A stretch of DNA of 64,000 nucleotides from Candidatus Nitrotoga sp. LAW (GCA_003402315.1 QFXI01000021.1:186001-250000); one strand, 5' to 3'. Shown: positions 1 through 11,019, numbered from the stretch's first letter. Notes: generated by a model not told the origin, from the letters alone. Made by a program: numbers and translations.

Positions 1-1
1 T

Positions 2-544
2 AACCGTCAGTATGGAACACGCTATCTGGCGGTGATGCCGACTAACCTTTATGGTCCGGGGGACAACTACGATTTGAGCAATAGTCATGTCATTCCGGCC
101 CTGATCCGCAAATTTCACGAAGCCAAAGTGCGCAATGAGCAGCAAGTGGTGGTTTGGGGTACCGGGTCGCCCAAGCGGGAGTTTCTTTACAGTGAAGACA
201 TGGCCGATGCCTGTGTTTATCTGATGAATTTACCGGACGACTCTTATTACAGGTTACTGGGCAGCGATGAAACAGTGAGTGGTAAATTTGAGCCACCTTT
301 GGTAAACATTGGTGTTGGTGAAGATGTGACCATCGGTGAATTGGCAGCATTGGTAAAGGAGACGGTAGGGTTTGATGGCAAGATCATTTTTGATATCTCC
401 AAACAGGATGGACCTCCGCGAAAATTACTGGATGTTTCCCGCCTGAATGCGATAGGTTGGCATGCGCCCACTTCACTGCAGGCTGGATTGGTAAAAGCCT
501 ATGTGGATTTTCTCAACAATTATGCATCTATCGGGACTCATTGA
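2..544 (+). CDS. fcl: GDP-L-fucose synthase, C-terminal part (5' truncated by window edge)
   Basis: This is the C-terminal 180 residues of a short-chain dehydrogenase/epimerase that makes GDP-L-fucose from GDP-4-keto-6-deoxymannose, a sugar donor for surface polysaccharide. The frame is open from base 2. The residues MPTNLYGPGDNYD just after the edge are the family's typical stretch following the catalytic Tyr-Lys region, and the later VWGTGSPKREFLYSEDMADA is equally characteristic. The catalytic YxxxK and the NAD-binding end lie outside the window. The stop overlaps the next start by one base (TGATG), so the two genes are probably translationally coupled in a polysaccharide operon. Confidence 0.88.
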   Translation, partial: NRQYGTRYLAVMPTNLYGPGDNYDLSNSHVIPALIRKFHEAKVRNEQQVVVWGTGSPKREFLYSEDMADACVYLMNLPDDSYYRLLGSDETVSGKFEPPLVNIGVGEDVTIGELAALVKETVGFDGKIIFDISKQDGPPRKLLDVSRLNAIGWHAPTSLQAGLVKAYVDFLNNYASIGTH

Positions 545-1308
545 TGGTTTTGCCTGTTGCACCCCTGATCACTGTTGCGATTCCGTCTTTCAATCAGGGC
601 CGTTATCTTGCCGATGCACTGGAGTCGATTTTCAACCAAGGTCTACCTGTAGAAGTTTTCGTTGCGGATGGAGGCTCCACCGACAATACCCTGTCCATCA
701 TCGAAAAATGGCAAGATAAACTAGCTTGGTGGCGTAGTGGCTCGGATGACGGGCAAGCCGCCGCGGTCAATGAAGCAATATCGTATGGAACAGCTCCTTT
801 TGTATGCTGGTTGAACTCTGACGACACTTATCTTGAGAATGGGTTGACAATTCTGCTGTCTTTCCTCCAATCTCATCCGGAAGTACCCTTTGCCTATGGT
901 CGAACCTGGAATACGGATGAGCATGGGAAACCCACCAAGCCCTACTGGACAGGAAAATTTTCGGAATGGCACTTGGCGCAGAGGTGCCTAATCTCACAAC
1001 CAGCGACTCTGATTCGGCGCGAGGTATGGGAAGCGGTAGGCGGCCTTGATGAAAGCCTCAAGTTTTCTATGGATTACGATCTGTGGTGGAAGATTCTACG
1101 CCGTTCTGGCCCCCCCGTTTTCGTTCCCGAATTTGTGGCTACCAACCGAATTCACGTGCAAACCAAAACCTCCAGCCAAAGATACCAGCACCATGCCGAG
1201 TCCGTGGCCGTAGTTAAAAAATATGCTGGCGGGGTGCCACTCAAATGGCATCTGGCCTGGCCATGGTCAGTATGGTTCAGGTCAAAAATAAACAAGCAAC
1301 AGGCATGA
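544..1308 (+). CDS. Family 2 glycosyltransferase
   Basis: Predicted cytoplasmic GT-A fold glycosyltransferase of 254 residues, probably adding a sugar to a lipid-linked surface polysaccharide. The N-terminus LITVAIPSFNQGRYL is the usual GT2 opening, VADGGSTDNT is the nucleotide-binding strand, and CWLNSDDTY contains the DD metal-binding motif. GLDESLKFSMDYDLWWKI is the acceptor-side motif. The ATG at 544 is chosen because it overlaps the preceding stop; the frame is open further upstream but that would overrun the fucose synthase gene. Donor and acceptor cannot be read from sequence. Confidence 0.85.
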   Translation: MVLPVAPLITVAIPSFNQGRYLADALESIFNQGLPVEVFVADGGSTDNTLSIIEKWQDKLAWWRSGSDDGQAAAVNEAISYGTAPFVCWLNSDDTYLENGLTILLSFLQSHPEVPFAYGRTWNTDEHGKPTKPYWTGKFSEWHLAQRCLISQPATLIRREVWEAVGGLDESLKFSMDYDLWWKILRRSGPPVFVPEFVATNRIHVQTKTSSQRYQHHAESVAVVKKYAGGVPLKWHLAWPWSVWFRSKINKQQA

Positions 1309-1399
1309 ACTTGTTCGTACCTACTATTGACGGACAACTTCAGTTCTTCGGCACCTTGGAGAAGGTAGCCAAGACTCGGAGTAATGGGGGGTTGTCTTG

Positions 1400-2563
1400 A
1401 TGAAAATAGCTGTAATTCATGATTGGCTAACAGTCTATGCGGGAGCCGAGCGGGTTCTGGAACAAATATTATTATGCTATCCAAATGCTGAGTTATATGG
1501 CGTAGTAGATTTTATTCCATCTAAAAAACGAGGCTTTCTACTGGGGAAAACAGTAACCACTTCGTTTGTGCAAAACTTGCCTTTCGCCAGAACTAAATAC
1601 AGACAGTATTTATCCTTAATGCCTTTAGCTATCGAGCAATTCGACCTGTCCGGCTATGACTTAGTACTTTCCAGTAGCCATGCAGTCGCAAAAGGCGTTA
1701 TTACAGGGCCAGACCAGCTTCATATCAGCTATGTTAATTCACCTATGCGCTATGCATGGGATTTACAACATCAATATTTGAAAGATTCGGGTTTGGATAG
1801 GGGCGTAAAGGGGTGGGTCGCCAAATGGCTACTGCACAAAATGCGAATATGGGATGTAAGAACGGCGAATGGCGTTGATTGCTTTATAGCAAACTCACAA
1901 TTTATTAGACGGCGGATTTTAAAAACCTATCGCCGCGATGCGGCGGTAATTCACCCGCCAGTAGAAATTTCGAGGTTTTCCTTACGTGAAAACAAGGAAA
2001 ATTTTTATTTGGCTGCCTCCCGTCTGGTACCTTACAAAAAAATGAATCTAATCGCGGAAGCATTTACTGCCATGCCGGAGCGACGTTTGGTGATCATTGG
2101 CGACGGACCAGAAATACAAAAAGTAAGAGCGAAGGCAGGACCCAATGTAACGGTGCTGGGATACCAGACTGATGATGTTATGTGCAATTACATGCAGCGC
2201 GCCAAAGCATTTGTATTTGCCGCAGAAGAGGATTTCGGCATTACCCCATTAGAAGCACAAGCTTGTGGTACGCCCGTCATTGCGTATGGCAGAGGCGGTG
2301 TTCTGGAAACAATTCGCGGCCTGGATGATGAACAGCCGACCGGGGTATTTTTTGCGGAGCAATCCATTCAATCCATTCAAGCAGCAGTGATTTCTTTTGA
2401 ACAGGAAGCCACCCGTATTTTACCAGTGTTCTGCCGTAATAATGCCTGTCGTTTTGCACCCGAGAGATTTCGTACAGAGTTTATGGCGTTCGTAGAAAAT
2501 GAGTGGCATCGATTCCAACAATCGCTGACGACGGCCACATCGGACAAAATGGGGTTGCCATGA
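1400..2563 (+). CDS. Family 4 glycosyltransferase
   Basis: GT-B fold glycosyltransferase of 387 residues, a retaining enzyme likely working in the same polysaccharide pathway as its neighbours. The N-terminal half opens MKIAVIHDWLTVYAGAERVL with the glycine-containing loop. The C-terminal half has AASRLVPYKKMNLI and the EEDFGITPLE motif (the E-x7-E of GT4 enzymes), followed by ACGTPVIAYGRGGVLE. A G-run a few bases upstream serves as ribosome binding site for the ATG at 1400. The stop overlaps the next ATG (ATGA). The 5' half is more AT-rich than the flanking genes. Confidence 0.88.
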   Translation: MKIAVIHDWLTVYAGAERVLEQILLCYPNAELYGVVDFIPSKKRGFLLGKTVTTSFVQNLPFARTKYRQYLSLMPLAIEQFDLSGYDLVLSSSHAVAKGVITGPDQLHISYVNSPMRYAWDLQHQYLKDSGLDRGVKGWVAKWLLHKMRIWDVRTANGVDCFIANSQFIRRRILKTYRRDAAVIHPPVEISRFSLRENKENFYLAASRLVPYKKMNLIAEAFTAMPERRLVIIGDGPEIQKVRAKAGPNVTVLGYQTDDVMCNYMQRAKAFVFAAEEDFGITPLEAQACGTPVIAYGRGGVLETIRGLDDEQPTGVFFAEQSIQSIQAAVISFEQEATRILPVFCRNNACRFAPERFRTEFMAFVENEWHRFQQSLTTATSDKMGLP

Positions 2564-3969
2564 CCTCGCGTAGCTTGCTTAAAGAAAATGCTGGCATTCT
2601 TGAATTAATCCAACGTTTTCTGGACCCTTTTGTGGTGGTAGCCACCGGAATGATGCTTTACGCGATCAAGTTCGGGTCTTGGGATTTTTCGGAAAATTAC
2701 GTTTTTGCGCTAATCGGTGTATTTCTGTTTTGCCTCGCAGTGTTTCCGTTTTTCGATCTATATCGCCCCCATCGGGGGGCCAGTCTGTGGGCTGAAATAC
2801 AGATTTTGGCAACCGCCTGGACCGTGGTTTGCGCTGGATTGATTATTGTGCTGTTTGCAACCAAATCCAGCACCTATTTTTCCCGTATATGGATTGGCCA
2901 ATGGGCAATAGCCGGGTTTGTCTCTTTGGTCGCCTTCAGAGTAGCGTTACGAATCGGACTGCGTTTTTTCCGTCGCCGTGGTTTTAATCTCCGTTTTATC
3001 GTTATCGCCGGCGCAGGAAAACTTGGGCAAGACGTGGCGCACCGCCTTGCCGCTTCACCATGGACCGGCTTGAAAGTGGTAAGCTTTTATGATGATGATC
3101 CGCGGATGCAGAAGCAGGTATTCGAGGGTATTCCGGTTCGTGGTGGCCTGCATCACCTTCCCCAAGAAGTAGCGGAACTCGGTATTGATCAAGTATGGAT
3201 TGCCCTGCCATTACAACACGATAAGCAAGTCAAATCACTGGTGGCACAGCTAAGTCATTTACCGGTACAAGTCACTTTCGTTCCTGACATTTACGGAGTT
3301 CATTTGCTCAACCATTCCATCGGCGAGGTAGCCGGTTTTCCAGTCATCCATTTGTTGGAATCACCTTTGTCTGGAGTACAAGGCATCGTTAAAGCCGTCG
3401 AGGACAAAATTATGGCGACATTGATTCTGCTGGTAGCCAGCCCCCTCATGTTACTTATCATGATCGGGGTCAAACTCAGTTCTCCGGGACCCATTTTCTT
3501 CGGGCAACTACGTGGCGGGTTGCACGGTGAACGCATCTGGGTTTGGAAATTCCGCACGATGAAACATCATGCCGAGCCATCTGAAAAAGTGCCTCAAGCA
3601 ATACCCGGCGATCACCGCATTACTGCCTTTGGCGCTTTTCTGCGCCGCACAAGCCTGGACGAGCTACCTCAGTTTTTTAATGTACTTAAAGGTGATATGT
3701 CAATTGTAGGGCCCCGTCCGCATGCGGTGGCGCATGACGAATTTTACCAGCAGCAAATCGATGCCTACATGCTGCGGCATCATGTCAAGCCAGGCATTAC
3801 CGGTTGGGCGCAGGTTAATGGCTGGAGAGGCGAAACGGGAGAGATCGAAAAAATGGAAATGCGAGTAAAGTACGATCTGTATTATATTAACAACTGGTCT
3901 TTATGGTTCGACCTGCGGATTATTTTTATGACGGTTTTTATGATGATCACAGGCAAAAATGCGCATTAA
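2560..3969 (+). CDS. Undecaprenyl-phosphate glucose phosphotransferase (WcaJ/polyprenyl glycosylphosphotransferase family)
   Basis: Initiating enzyme of exopolysaccharide repeat-unit synthesis: it moves a sugar-1-phosphate from a UDP-sugar to undecaprenyl phosphate at the inner membrane. The 469 residues show the family order: about four N-terminal membrane helices, a CoA-binding-like Rossmann domain (VIAGAGKLGQDVA, about 145-260), another hydrophobic helix near residue 285, and the C-terminal sugar-transferase domain with KFRTM, LRRTSLDELPQFFNVLKGD and SIVGPRP. The ATG at 2560 overlaps the previous stop and is preferred over a GTG at 2503. Sugar specificity (glucose or galactose) is not provable from sequence. 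Confidence 0.9.
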   Translation: MTSRSLLKENAGILELIQRFLDPFVVVATGMMLYAIKFGSWDFSENYVFALIGVFLFCLAVFPFFDLYRPHRGASLWAEIQILATAWTVVCAGLIIVLFATKSSTYFSRIWIGQWAIAGFVSLVAFRVALRIGLRFFRRRGFNLRFIVIAGAGKLGQDVAHRLAASPWTGLKVVSFYDDDPRMQKQVFEGIPVRGGLHHLPQEVAELGIDQVWIALPLQHDKQVKSLVAQLSHLPVQVTFVPDIYGVHLLNHSIGEVAGFPVIHLLESPLSGVQGIVKAVEDKIMATLILLVASPLMLLIMIGVKLSSPGPIFFGQLRGGLHGERIWVWKFRTMKHHAEPSEKVPQAIPGDHRITAFGAFLRRTSLDELPQFFNVLKGDMSIVGPRPHAVAHDEFYQQQIDAYMLRHHVKPGITGWAQVNGWRGETGEIEKMEMRVKYDLYYINNWSLWFDLRIIFMTVFMMITGKNAH

Positions 3970-4030
3970 ATAATAATTTTTGCGTGTACTTTAAATCAAC
4001 TATGTCATTTTTAATTGAAGATATTATGGT

Positions 4031-5218
4031 ATGCCCATTCAACTTGAACCCCACTCTGCACCCTCTAAAAAAATCCTGCACCAGGAGTGGCTAGCTGTAC
4101 CTCTGCTATTTTTTGCAAGCGCTTTGATTTTGTCGCTTGTCTACCTTCAACATAGCTGGACAGGAAAATGGATGGGCGGCACCAAGCCTTTAAACTGGAA
4201 CGGTGCGGCACTAACCATGAACAAGGGCCAAGGTTATAGCGACCAGGGCAAACTGGTAATCAAGACGCTAACGGGTCAAGGTATTGCTGTCGCTTCACTA
4301 TCCCCACCAGCTTTTCAGGCAGAAAATTATTCCACCGTCCTTTGGGCTGTTTCAGGTGCCACACCGAGCGTTGAAATGGAGTTTTTATGGCGCACTGCGG
4401 ATAATCGTGTTTTTGTGCGTCCGCTTGTTTGGACAGCTAATACCCTGGAACCATTAGAGATAGCGGAAGATGAAAATTGGCACGGGCAAATTATAGACCT
4501 GGCTATCATTGTCAAGGGAACACTGGCTGCGCCGATTTTGGTGAGTGGTGTTTCACTTGAGTCTGCGTCTTTGCCAGAAGCGCTACCGAATATGGTGAAA
4601 AAATGGTTTGCGCTTGACCGATGGCAGGGAACTTCGATCAACTTTGTAGACGGAGATGCCATCAACAAAAGCGTTCCTCCTGTTTTAGCCATCGCCGCGA
4701 TTATATTGCTGGCATTGGCCTTAAGTTTAATCTTGGCCATAGCAAAAATCATGCCCCTAAATGTTGCCATGGTATGGGGCATGGTGTTTCTCGGCTGGTT
4801 CATATTGGATGTCCGCTGGCAGACAAACTTGTTTCAGCAGCTAGAGCTGACGCACCAGCAGTTTTCCGGTAAAACTTGGGAAGGCAAACATCTTGCTGCC
4901 GAAGATGGCGCCTTGTTCGACTTCATGAGAAAAGTAAACGCAAAATTGCCTCCCGCTAGTAGCCGCATCCTTTATTTTTCCGATGACGCTTACTCGCGGG
5001 GAAAAGGCGCTTACCATTTATATCCTCATAATGTACTAGCCCGTAATGACCTGCCTCCGGCATTGCAGATCAAAACCGGGGACTATATTGCCCTGTTCGT
5101 AAAAAAAAATGTGAAATATGATCGTTCGCATCAATCATTAATGTGGGGGGATGGCCAATCCCTAAAAGTCGACTTGCTGTTTTTGTCTGAGGGCAATGCT
5201 TTATTCAAGGTGCGTTAA
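4031..5218 (+). CDS. Membrane-anchored protein of unknown function in polysaccharide cluster
   Basis: I do not recognise a named family. The 395-residue product has one N-terminal membrane helix (about 22-42), a large presumably periplasmic region of about 170 residues with a beta-rich pattern, then two close hydrophobic segments (about 218-265) and a soluble C-terminal domain of about 130 residues (DDAYSRGKGAYHLYPHNV). Its stop codon directly abuts the next start, so it is almost certainly co-translated with the GT-C-like protein that follows. That suggests a partner role in exporting or modifying a lipid-linked glycan, which is inference from position only. Confidence 0.7.
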   Translation: MPIQLEPHSAPSKKILHQEWLAVPLLFFASALILSLVYLQHSWTGKWMGGTKPLNWNGAALTMNKGQGYSDQGKLVIKTLTGQGIAVASLSPPAFQAENYSTVLWAVSGATPSVEMEFLWRTADNRVFVRPLVWTANTLEPLEIAEDENWHGQIIDLAIIVKGTLAAPILVSGVSLESASLPEALPNMVKKWFALDRWQGTSINFVDGDAINKSVPPVLAIAAIILLALALSLILAIAKIMPLNVAMVWGMVFLGWFILDVRWQTNLFQQLELTHQQFSGKTWEGKHLAAEDGALFDFMRKVNAKLPPASSRILYFSDDAYSRGKGAYHLYPHNVLARNDLPPALQIKTGDYIALFVKKNVKYDRSHQSLMWGDGQSLKVDLLFLSEGNALFKVR

Positions 5219-6598
5219 ATGGAATTATTTACGTTAGTGGCTGGTTTATGTCTGCCTTGGCTATTGGGGGTAGTGTGGTTGCGTGCACCTTGGCTCAGGG
5301 CCACTGGAGTCACATGGCCGACGCTCTTGGGGTATGGCTATCTAGGCGGAATATTATTAACCACACTTGTGATGCGTTTGTTGGATGCGCTGGAAATTCG
5401 CCTCGGCTTCTTCAGTATTGGACTGTCACTTTTATTATTGACAGTTGCCGGTGCTTGGCTTGGCCGTAAGGAACCTTGGCGAACCAAGCGGCCCGGAGCA
5501 GATTGGCGCAGCTTAGCCGGGTGGCGAAAAATCGTGTATGCCGTCGTGTTGGCCGCTATTGTAATTCGGCTTGCAGGGCTGGGACTGGAAATCATGTGGC
5601 GCCCGCTATTTCCTTGGGATGCCTGGTCACAGTGGGCAACCAAGGCTCGGGTTTGGTATGAGCTTGGGCACTTGGCGAAATTCGTACCCGCTGACATTTG
5701 GCTTAGCGGCGAATTGAGAGACGCTTACACTGATGCAGCCCCCCACTACCCCCCTGCCATACCGCTAATACAAGTATGGATGAGCTACAGCCTGGGCAGA
5801 TGGGACGATACTCTGATGAACTTACCCTGGCTACTATGCGCAGTCGCCTTAGGCCTGGCATTTTATGGTCAGGCTAGGCAATGGCAGGTATCGCCATTGT
5901 TTGCTCTGATGTTTACCTATTTCCTGCTTTCACTTCCTATTTTGGATGTTCATGTGGCTTTGGCAGGATATGCGGATTTATTTATGGGCGCATTTTACGG
6001 CTTGGCAACAATGGCTTTTTTCCACTGGGTCAGGAAGCGCGATTTCTGGCAGGGAACCATGGCATTGCTGTTTGGGTTAGGGTGTATCTTGATCAAGCAA
6101 CCTGGCATTGCGTGGGCGTTGACGTTTCTTCCCGCGTTGTTGATTGCGTTCATGCCGCGTGCTGGGCTAGTGGGGACGTCCGTGCTGGCAGCAGTAGGTG
6201 TGGCAGTTTTGTTTGTTCTTGGAGAAAAAGATTTTCATTTGTTTGGCTATCACGTGCATCTGCGCTTCGCGGCGGATTGGCAACCATTTTGGCAAAATAT
6301 GATGGTGATGGACAACTGGCACCTGCTCTGGTATCTGGTAGTGGCGGCGCTTGTTTTGTCGTTTCCGCGGCTTCTTGCCCCCTCTTTTCGATGCATGACT
6401 ATTTTGCTGCTCTCCGCTGTTTCGTTTCTCGCGGTGGTTTTCTTTTTTACCCATGCTCAAGCATGGGCGGAAGACTACACTACGATCAATCGCGCTTTAT
6501 TGCATGTTGTGCCCATGCTTTTGTTTTATGTAATGGTGTTATTCCGGGAAGCTGTCAATTTCCCGATGATCGTAACTACCCGCCAAAAATTTACGTAA
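5219..6598 (+). CDS. Polytopic membrane protein, GT-C glycosyltransferase-like
   Basis: A 459-residue protein with about ten to twelve predicted membrane helices. The motif PWDAWSQWATKARVWY in the first large loop and HYPPAIPLIQVW shortly after resemble the acidic loop of GT-C enzymes (the PMT/ArnT-type family), which use polyprenyl-phosphate sugars on the periplasmic side. Last gene of the + strand polysaccharide cluster; it converges on the minus-strand binding-protein gene 24 bases later. It could instead be an O-antigen ligase- or polymerase-like protein. A 271-codon open frame at 5881-6696 lies inside it in another frame and is taken to be spurious. Confidence 0.7.
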   Translation: MELFTLVAGLCLPWLLGVVWLRAPWLRATGVTWPTLLGYGYLGGILLTTLVMRLLDALEIRLGFFSIGLSLLLLTVAGAWLGRKEPWRTKRPGADWRSLAGWRKIVYAVVLAAIVIRLAGLGLEIMWRPLFPWDAWSQWATKARVWYELGHLAKFVPADIWLSGELRDAYTDAAPHYPPAIPLIQVWMSYSLGRWDDTLMNLPWLLCAVALGLAFYGQARQWQVSPLFALMFTYFLLSLPILDVHVALAGYADLFMGAFYGLATMAFFHWVRKRDFWQGTMALLFGLGCILIKQPGIAWALTFLPALLIAFMPRAGLVGTSVLAAVGVAVLFVLGEKDFHLFGYHVHLRFAADWQPFWQNMMVMDNWHLLWYLVVAALVLSFPRLLAPSFRCMTILLLSAVSFLAVVFFFTHAQAWAEDYTTINRALLHVVPMLLFYVMVLFREAVNFPMIVTTRQKFT

Positions 6599-6622
6599 TT
6601 AGCAGACGCAATCGCTCACCTC

Positions 6623-7591
6623 TTAATGCCGAGCTGACTCTATCTGTTCGCATATTCGTTTGGCGCCAAGCAAAATGCGCGGCGTGGAGCGGCTGATCTG
6701 GTCGGGGTGAATAAAAGCCATGCGGCCTTGCCGAACAGCAATCAAAGGCAAACCGCGCCATATTTTTTTCGTCTCTTCTTCCTGTTCATGCGTGGCGGCG
6801 ACAGCCAGCATCACCTGCGGATTTTCTTTTACCAGTGCCTCGTTCGAAATGGCAGGAGTCAGCAGGGGCACAGCGGTAAATACGTTCTGTGCACCGCACA
6901 AACGCAGCACGTCACTAATGATATGTGCATCATTTACCGTAAGCAGCGGCGCTGCGGCAATTTGAAAATAAGCGCGCACCTTAGTGCGTCCGGCATATTG
7001 CCGGCGCAAAGCATCAAGCTGCTGCACGAAGGCGTGCGCGGCAGCTTCGGCTACTGTCTCATTGTCGACGATGCGTCCCAGCAAGCCCAATGTCTTGGGA
7101 ATATCATCAAGACGGCGTGGTTCCAGCACCAGCACTTTCAACTTTAGCTTTTCAAATGTGGCTCGGTCACGCAACGACAGGCCGCTGCCCCATGCCAGCA
7201 CCAGATCGGGCTTTAACGCGACCAAACGCTCCCAGTCAAGTCGAAATGCATCGCCTACTTGCGGCAGTTGTTTGGCTTGCTGTGGATAGTCGCTATATGC
7301 CGTAACTGCCACCAAATGACTACCCATGCCTGCGGCATAAGCGAGTTCGGTAAGGTTGGGAGCTAACGAGATAATGCGCTGCGGCGGTGTGGCAAATACT
7401 ACTTGCGTGCCGCTGGCATCGGTGACAGTAAATGGCATCGCGGCCTGCGAAGTTGCGCAAAACAGCAGCAGACAGAAAAAAATGGCATGCTTTACAACAA
7501 TATAATTATTTTCATCCTCGCCTCTCGCGCTTATCTCCAGCACATGGGAAGAAGAAAGCGAACCAGGCTGAAATGAAAAGCCTCCACTCAC
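6623..7591 (-). CDS. Cobalamin/iron-type ABC transporter substrate-binding protein (BtuF-like)
   Basis: Periplasmic binding protein of the helical-backbone metal-receptor class that hands vitamin B12 or a chelate to an ABC importer. The mature part shows PQRIISLAPNLTELAYAAG, VAVTAYSDYP and LKPDLVLAWGSG, all typical of BtuF-like proteins. No permease or ATPase gene is adjacent. The start is unclear: the secretion signal (HAIFFCLLLFCATSQAA) begins about 35 residues into the frame and has no ATG, GTG or TTG immediately before it. The GTG at 7591 overlaps the DAHP synthase stop (GTGA), which suggests coupling but gives an unusually long n-region; an internal GTG near residue 17 is an alternative. 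Confidence 0.78.
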   Translation of the reverse strand: MSGGFSFQPGSLSSSHVLEISARGEDENNYIVVKHAIFFCLLLFCATSQAAMPFTVTDASGTQVVFATPPQRIISLAPNLTELAYAAGMGSHLVAVTAYSDYPQQAKQLPQVGDAFRLDWERLVALKPDLVLAWGSGLSLRDRATFEKLKLKVLVLEPRRLDDIPKTLGLLGRIVDNETVAEAAAHAFVQQLDALRRQYAGRTKVRAYFQIAAAPLLTVNDAHIISDVLRLCGAQNVFTAVPLLTPAISNEALVKENPQVMLAVAATHEQEEETKKIWRGLPLIAVRQGRMAFIHPDQISRSTPRILLGAKRICEQIESARH

Positions 7592-8703
7592 TGAGCAAAA
7601 CGTTGCGCCAATGCCACACGCTTGAGATACGCATCGCGCGCGATTTGTACGTCCTCAAGGAAGTGAGGCAATTCTTTCAGCAATAATGCCTGTGGCCCAT
7701 CCACCAAAGCTTTTAAGGGAACGGGATGAAAATCCACCAGCACCATATTGGCACCAGCCATGACTCCCTGCGCGGTGATATGCATCAAATCGAGAATGCC
7801 ATCGGGCGCGGCACTGCGCGTGCCAACTGAATGCGATGGATCAATACACACAGGCATCCGGGTCAGGCGCTTGACCACCGGCACATGCGCAAAGTCCACC
7901 AAGTTGCGGTGCGGATCGCCCATGTTGGTCTTCATACCCCGCAAGCCAAACACCACATTGCGATTACCTTCAGACGCCAGGTATTCAGCGGCGTTGAGTG
8001 ATTCGTCCAGCGTGATACCAAAACCGCGTTTGAGCAGCACCGGGAATTCCTGCTGGCGCCCAACGATTTTCAGCAGTTCGAAATTCTGTGTATTGCGTGT
8101 GCCGATCTGTAGCATCACGCCAGTGGGGTTGCCGGTCTGCTGCAATGCTGCACGGATTTCGTTGAGATGCGACTCATGCGTAATTTCCATCGCAATCACC
8201 TTAATGCCGTACTTTCCCGCCAAGTCGAAAACAAAAGGCAAACAATTCTTGCCATGCCCCTGAAAAGCATAGGGGCTGGTGCGCGGCTTGTATGCCCCCA
8301 TACGCGTGCAAATCTGGCCATTATCACGCAATGCTTTTAGCATGATCTCGACATGTTCGGCGTTATCCACCGCACAAAGTCCGGCAAACACGTTGAGCGT
8401 GTCCTGACCAAAGCGCACGCCGTTATAGTCGAAATACGTCGGACGCGGATCGTCTTTATGCTGCCCAAGGATACGATACTCCTCCGACACGCGCACCACT
8501 CGCTCGACGCAGGGCAAACATTGCATCTCTTTGATATCCAAAGATTTTGTGTTGCCAATTAGGTAAATCTCGGTTAATACCTGCTCTGCACCGCGCTCGA
8601 CATGCACACGCATCTGAACACCCATTAACCCGGCAAGATAGGCAATCAGTTGCTGATAATCTCCGCTCTGCTGGTTGGTATTGGAAGAAAGAATCAATAT
8701 CAT
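7588..8703 (-). CDS. aroF: 3-deoxy-7-phosphoheptulonate synthase (DAHP synthase, type I-beta)
   Basis: First step of aromatic amino acid synthesis: phosphoenolpyruvate plus erythrose 4-phosphate to DAHP. At 371 residues it has an N-terminal ferredoxin-like regulatory domain (about 1-90) and the TIM-barrel catalytic domain with GAYKPRTSPYAFQGHG, LLKRGFG and PVCIDPSHSVG, the metal- and substrate-binding signatures of the I-beta/KDO8P-synthase-like group. An AGGAG sequence lies 7-8 bases upstream of the ATG at 8703. The binding-protein gene follows with a 4-base overlap. The gene symbol is approximate because the E. coli AroF/G/H enzymes belong to the I-alpha group. Confidence 0.9.
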   Translation of the reverse strand: MILILSSNTNQQSGDYQQLIAYLAGLMGVQMRVHVERGAEQVLTEIYLIGNTKSLDIKEMQCLPCVERVVRVSEEYRILGQHKDDPRPTYFDYNGVRFGQDTLNVFAGLCAVDNAEHVEIMLKALRDNGQICTRMGAYKPRTSPYAFQGHGKNCLPFVFDLAGKYGIKVIAMEITHESHLNEIRAALQQTGNPTGVMLQIGTRNTQNFELLKIVGRQQEFPVLLKRGFGITLDESLNAAEYLASEGNRNVVFGLRGMKTNMGDPHRNLVDFAHVPVVKRLTRMPVCIDPSHSVGTRSAAPDGILDLMHITAQGVMAGANMVLVDFHPVPLKALVDGPQALLLKELPHFLEDVQIARDAYLKRVALAQRFAQ

Positions 8704-8886
8704 GGTGAAGCTCCTGTTGTTTGCATACCAATCATTTTCGAGAAAGAGGATCCATTGCTACGACCACTGCACCATTGGATCTCGCGTAAGGTCATTCTTA
8801 CCGAATTGTTGCTATTTACTCAGGCTGTTCCAACATTTTTACAACAGTTTGCATTATCTGAAACTTATATTCGTCCGGTTTGCTGT

Positions 8887-10514
<1,628 letters not shown>

Positions 10515-10560
10515 CTACATACATAATCCGCGCTTACTTTAGTGACGCATCATTGAAGTA

Positions 10561-11019
10561 CTAATGGGTATGATGTCCGTGCTCATCGCGGCTTGCGGTA
10601 AGTGGTTTAACTTCGGCGCTTACATTCACCGTCTCTTTGCGCTTATCAGAAAATTCTACGGTAATGGTGAGTGGCACACTCTCACCTGCTTTAAGCGGAT
10701 TCTTAAGGTTAAGCAGCATCACATGATTTCCACTTGCTCCCAGCTTAACCATCTTACCTGCCGGTAGCGGCAAAAATTCAATCGCACGCATTTTCATCAC
10801 GCCATTATCATGCGTCATGCCGTGAATCTCGACTGCACCCGCAACCGGGCTGGCAATCGCCACCAGCCGTGCTTTTTTCTTGCTGGTGATGGAAAACCGA
10901 ATTGCGGCACTTTCTTGTCCTGGCGCCGTAGCGCGCGCTGATGCGTCGCTCACTACCACATTTTCTGCCCATGCTTGTGCCGCGCAAAAAAACATAACGA
11001 TTGCAATTGCATAACGCAT
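10561..11019 (-). CDS. Periplasmic copper chaperone, PCu(A)C family
   Basis: Secreted Cu(I) carrier that helps load the CuA or CuB site of cytochrome oxidase. The 152-residue protein has a signal peptide ending near AQAWA (residue 18). It also has the complete family metal site H-x10-M-x21-H-x-M at His66, Met77, His99 and Met101. A histidine-rich tail (DEHGHHTH) may add a second copper site, as in some relatives. It stands alone, with a terminator behind it and the HDOD gene diverging upstream. Confidence 0.9.
   Translation of the reverse strand: MRYAIAIVMFFCAAQAWAENVVVSDASARATAPGQESAAIRFSITSKKKARLVAIASPVAGAVEIHGMTHDNGVMKMRAIEFLPLPAGKMVKLGASGNHVMLLNLKNPLKAGESVPLTITVEFSDKRKETVNVSAEVKPLTASRDEHGHHTH

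Noticed and set aside
4327-4803. A 158-codon minus-strand frame opposite the unassigned membrane protein
   Set aside because: It mirrors the + strand gene, has no ribosome site or motif, and the + frame fits the operon layout.
5881-6696. A 271-codon + strand open frame overlapping the GT-C-like gene
   Set aside because: It lies almost entirely within the real membrane-protein gene in another frame, is rich in Cys, Arg and Ser with no domain pattern, and has no ribosome site.
7492-7591. Cobalamin riboswitch before the BtuF-like gene
   Set aside because: The gene starts inside or overlaps the aroF stop, and I could not find the conserved B12-box pattern in the short available sequence.
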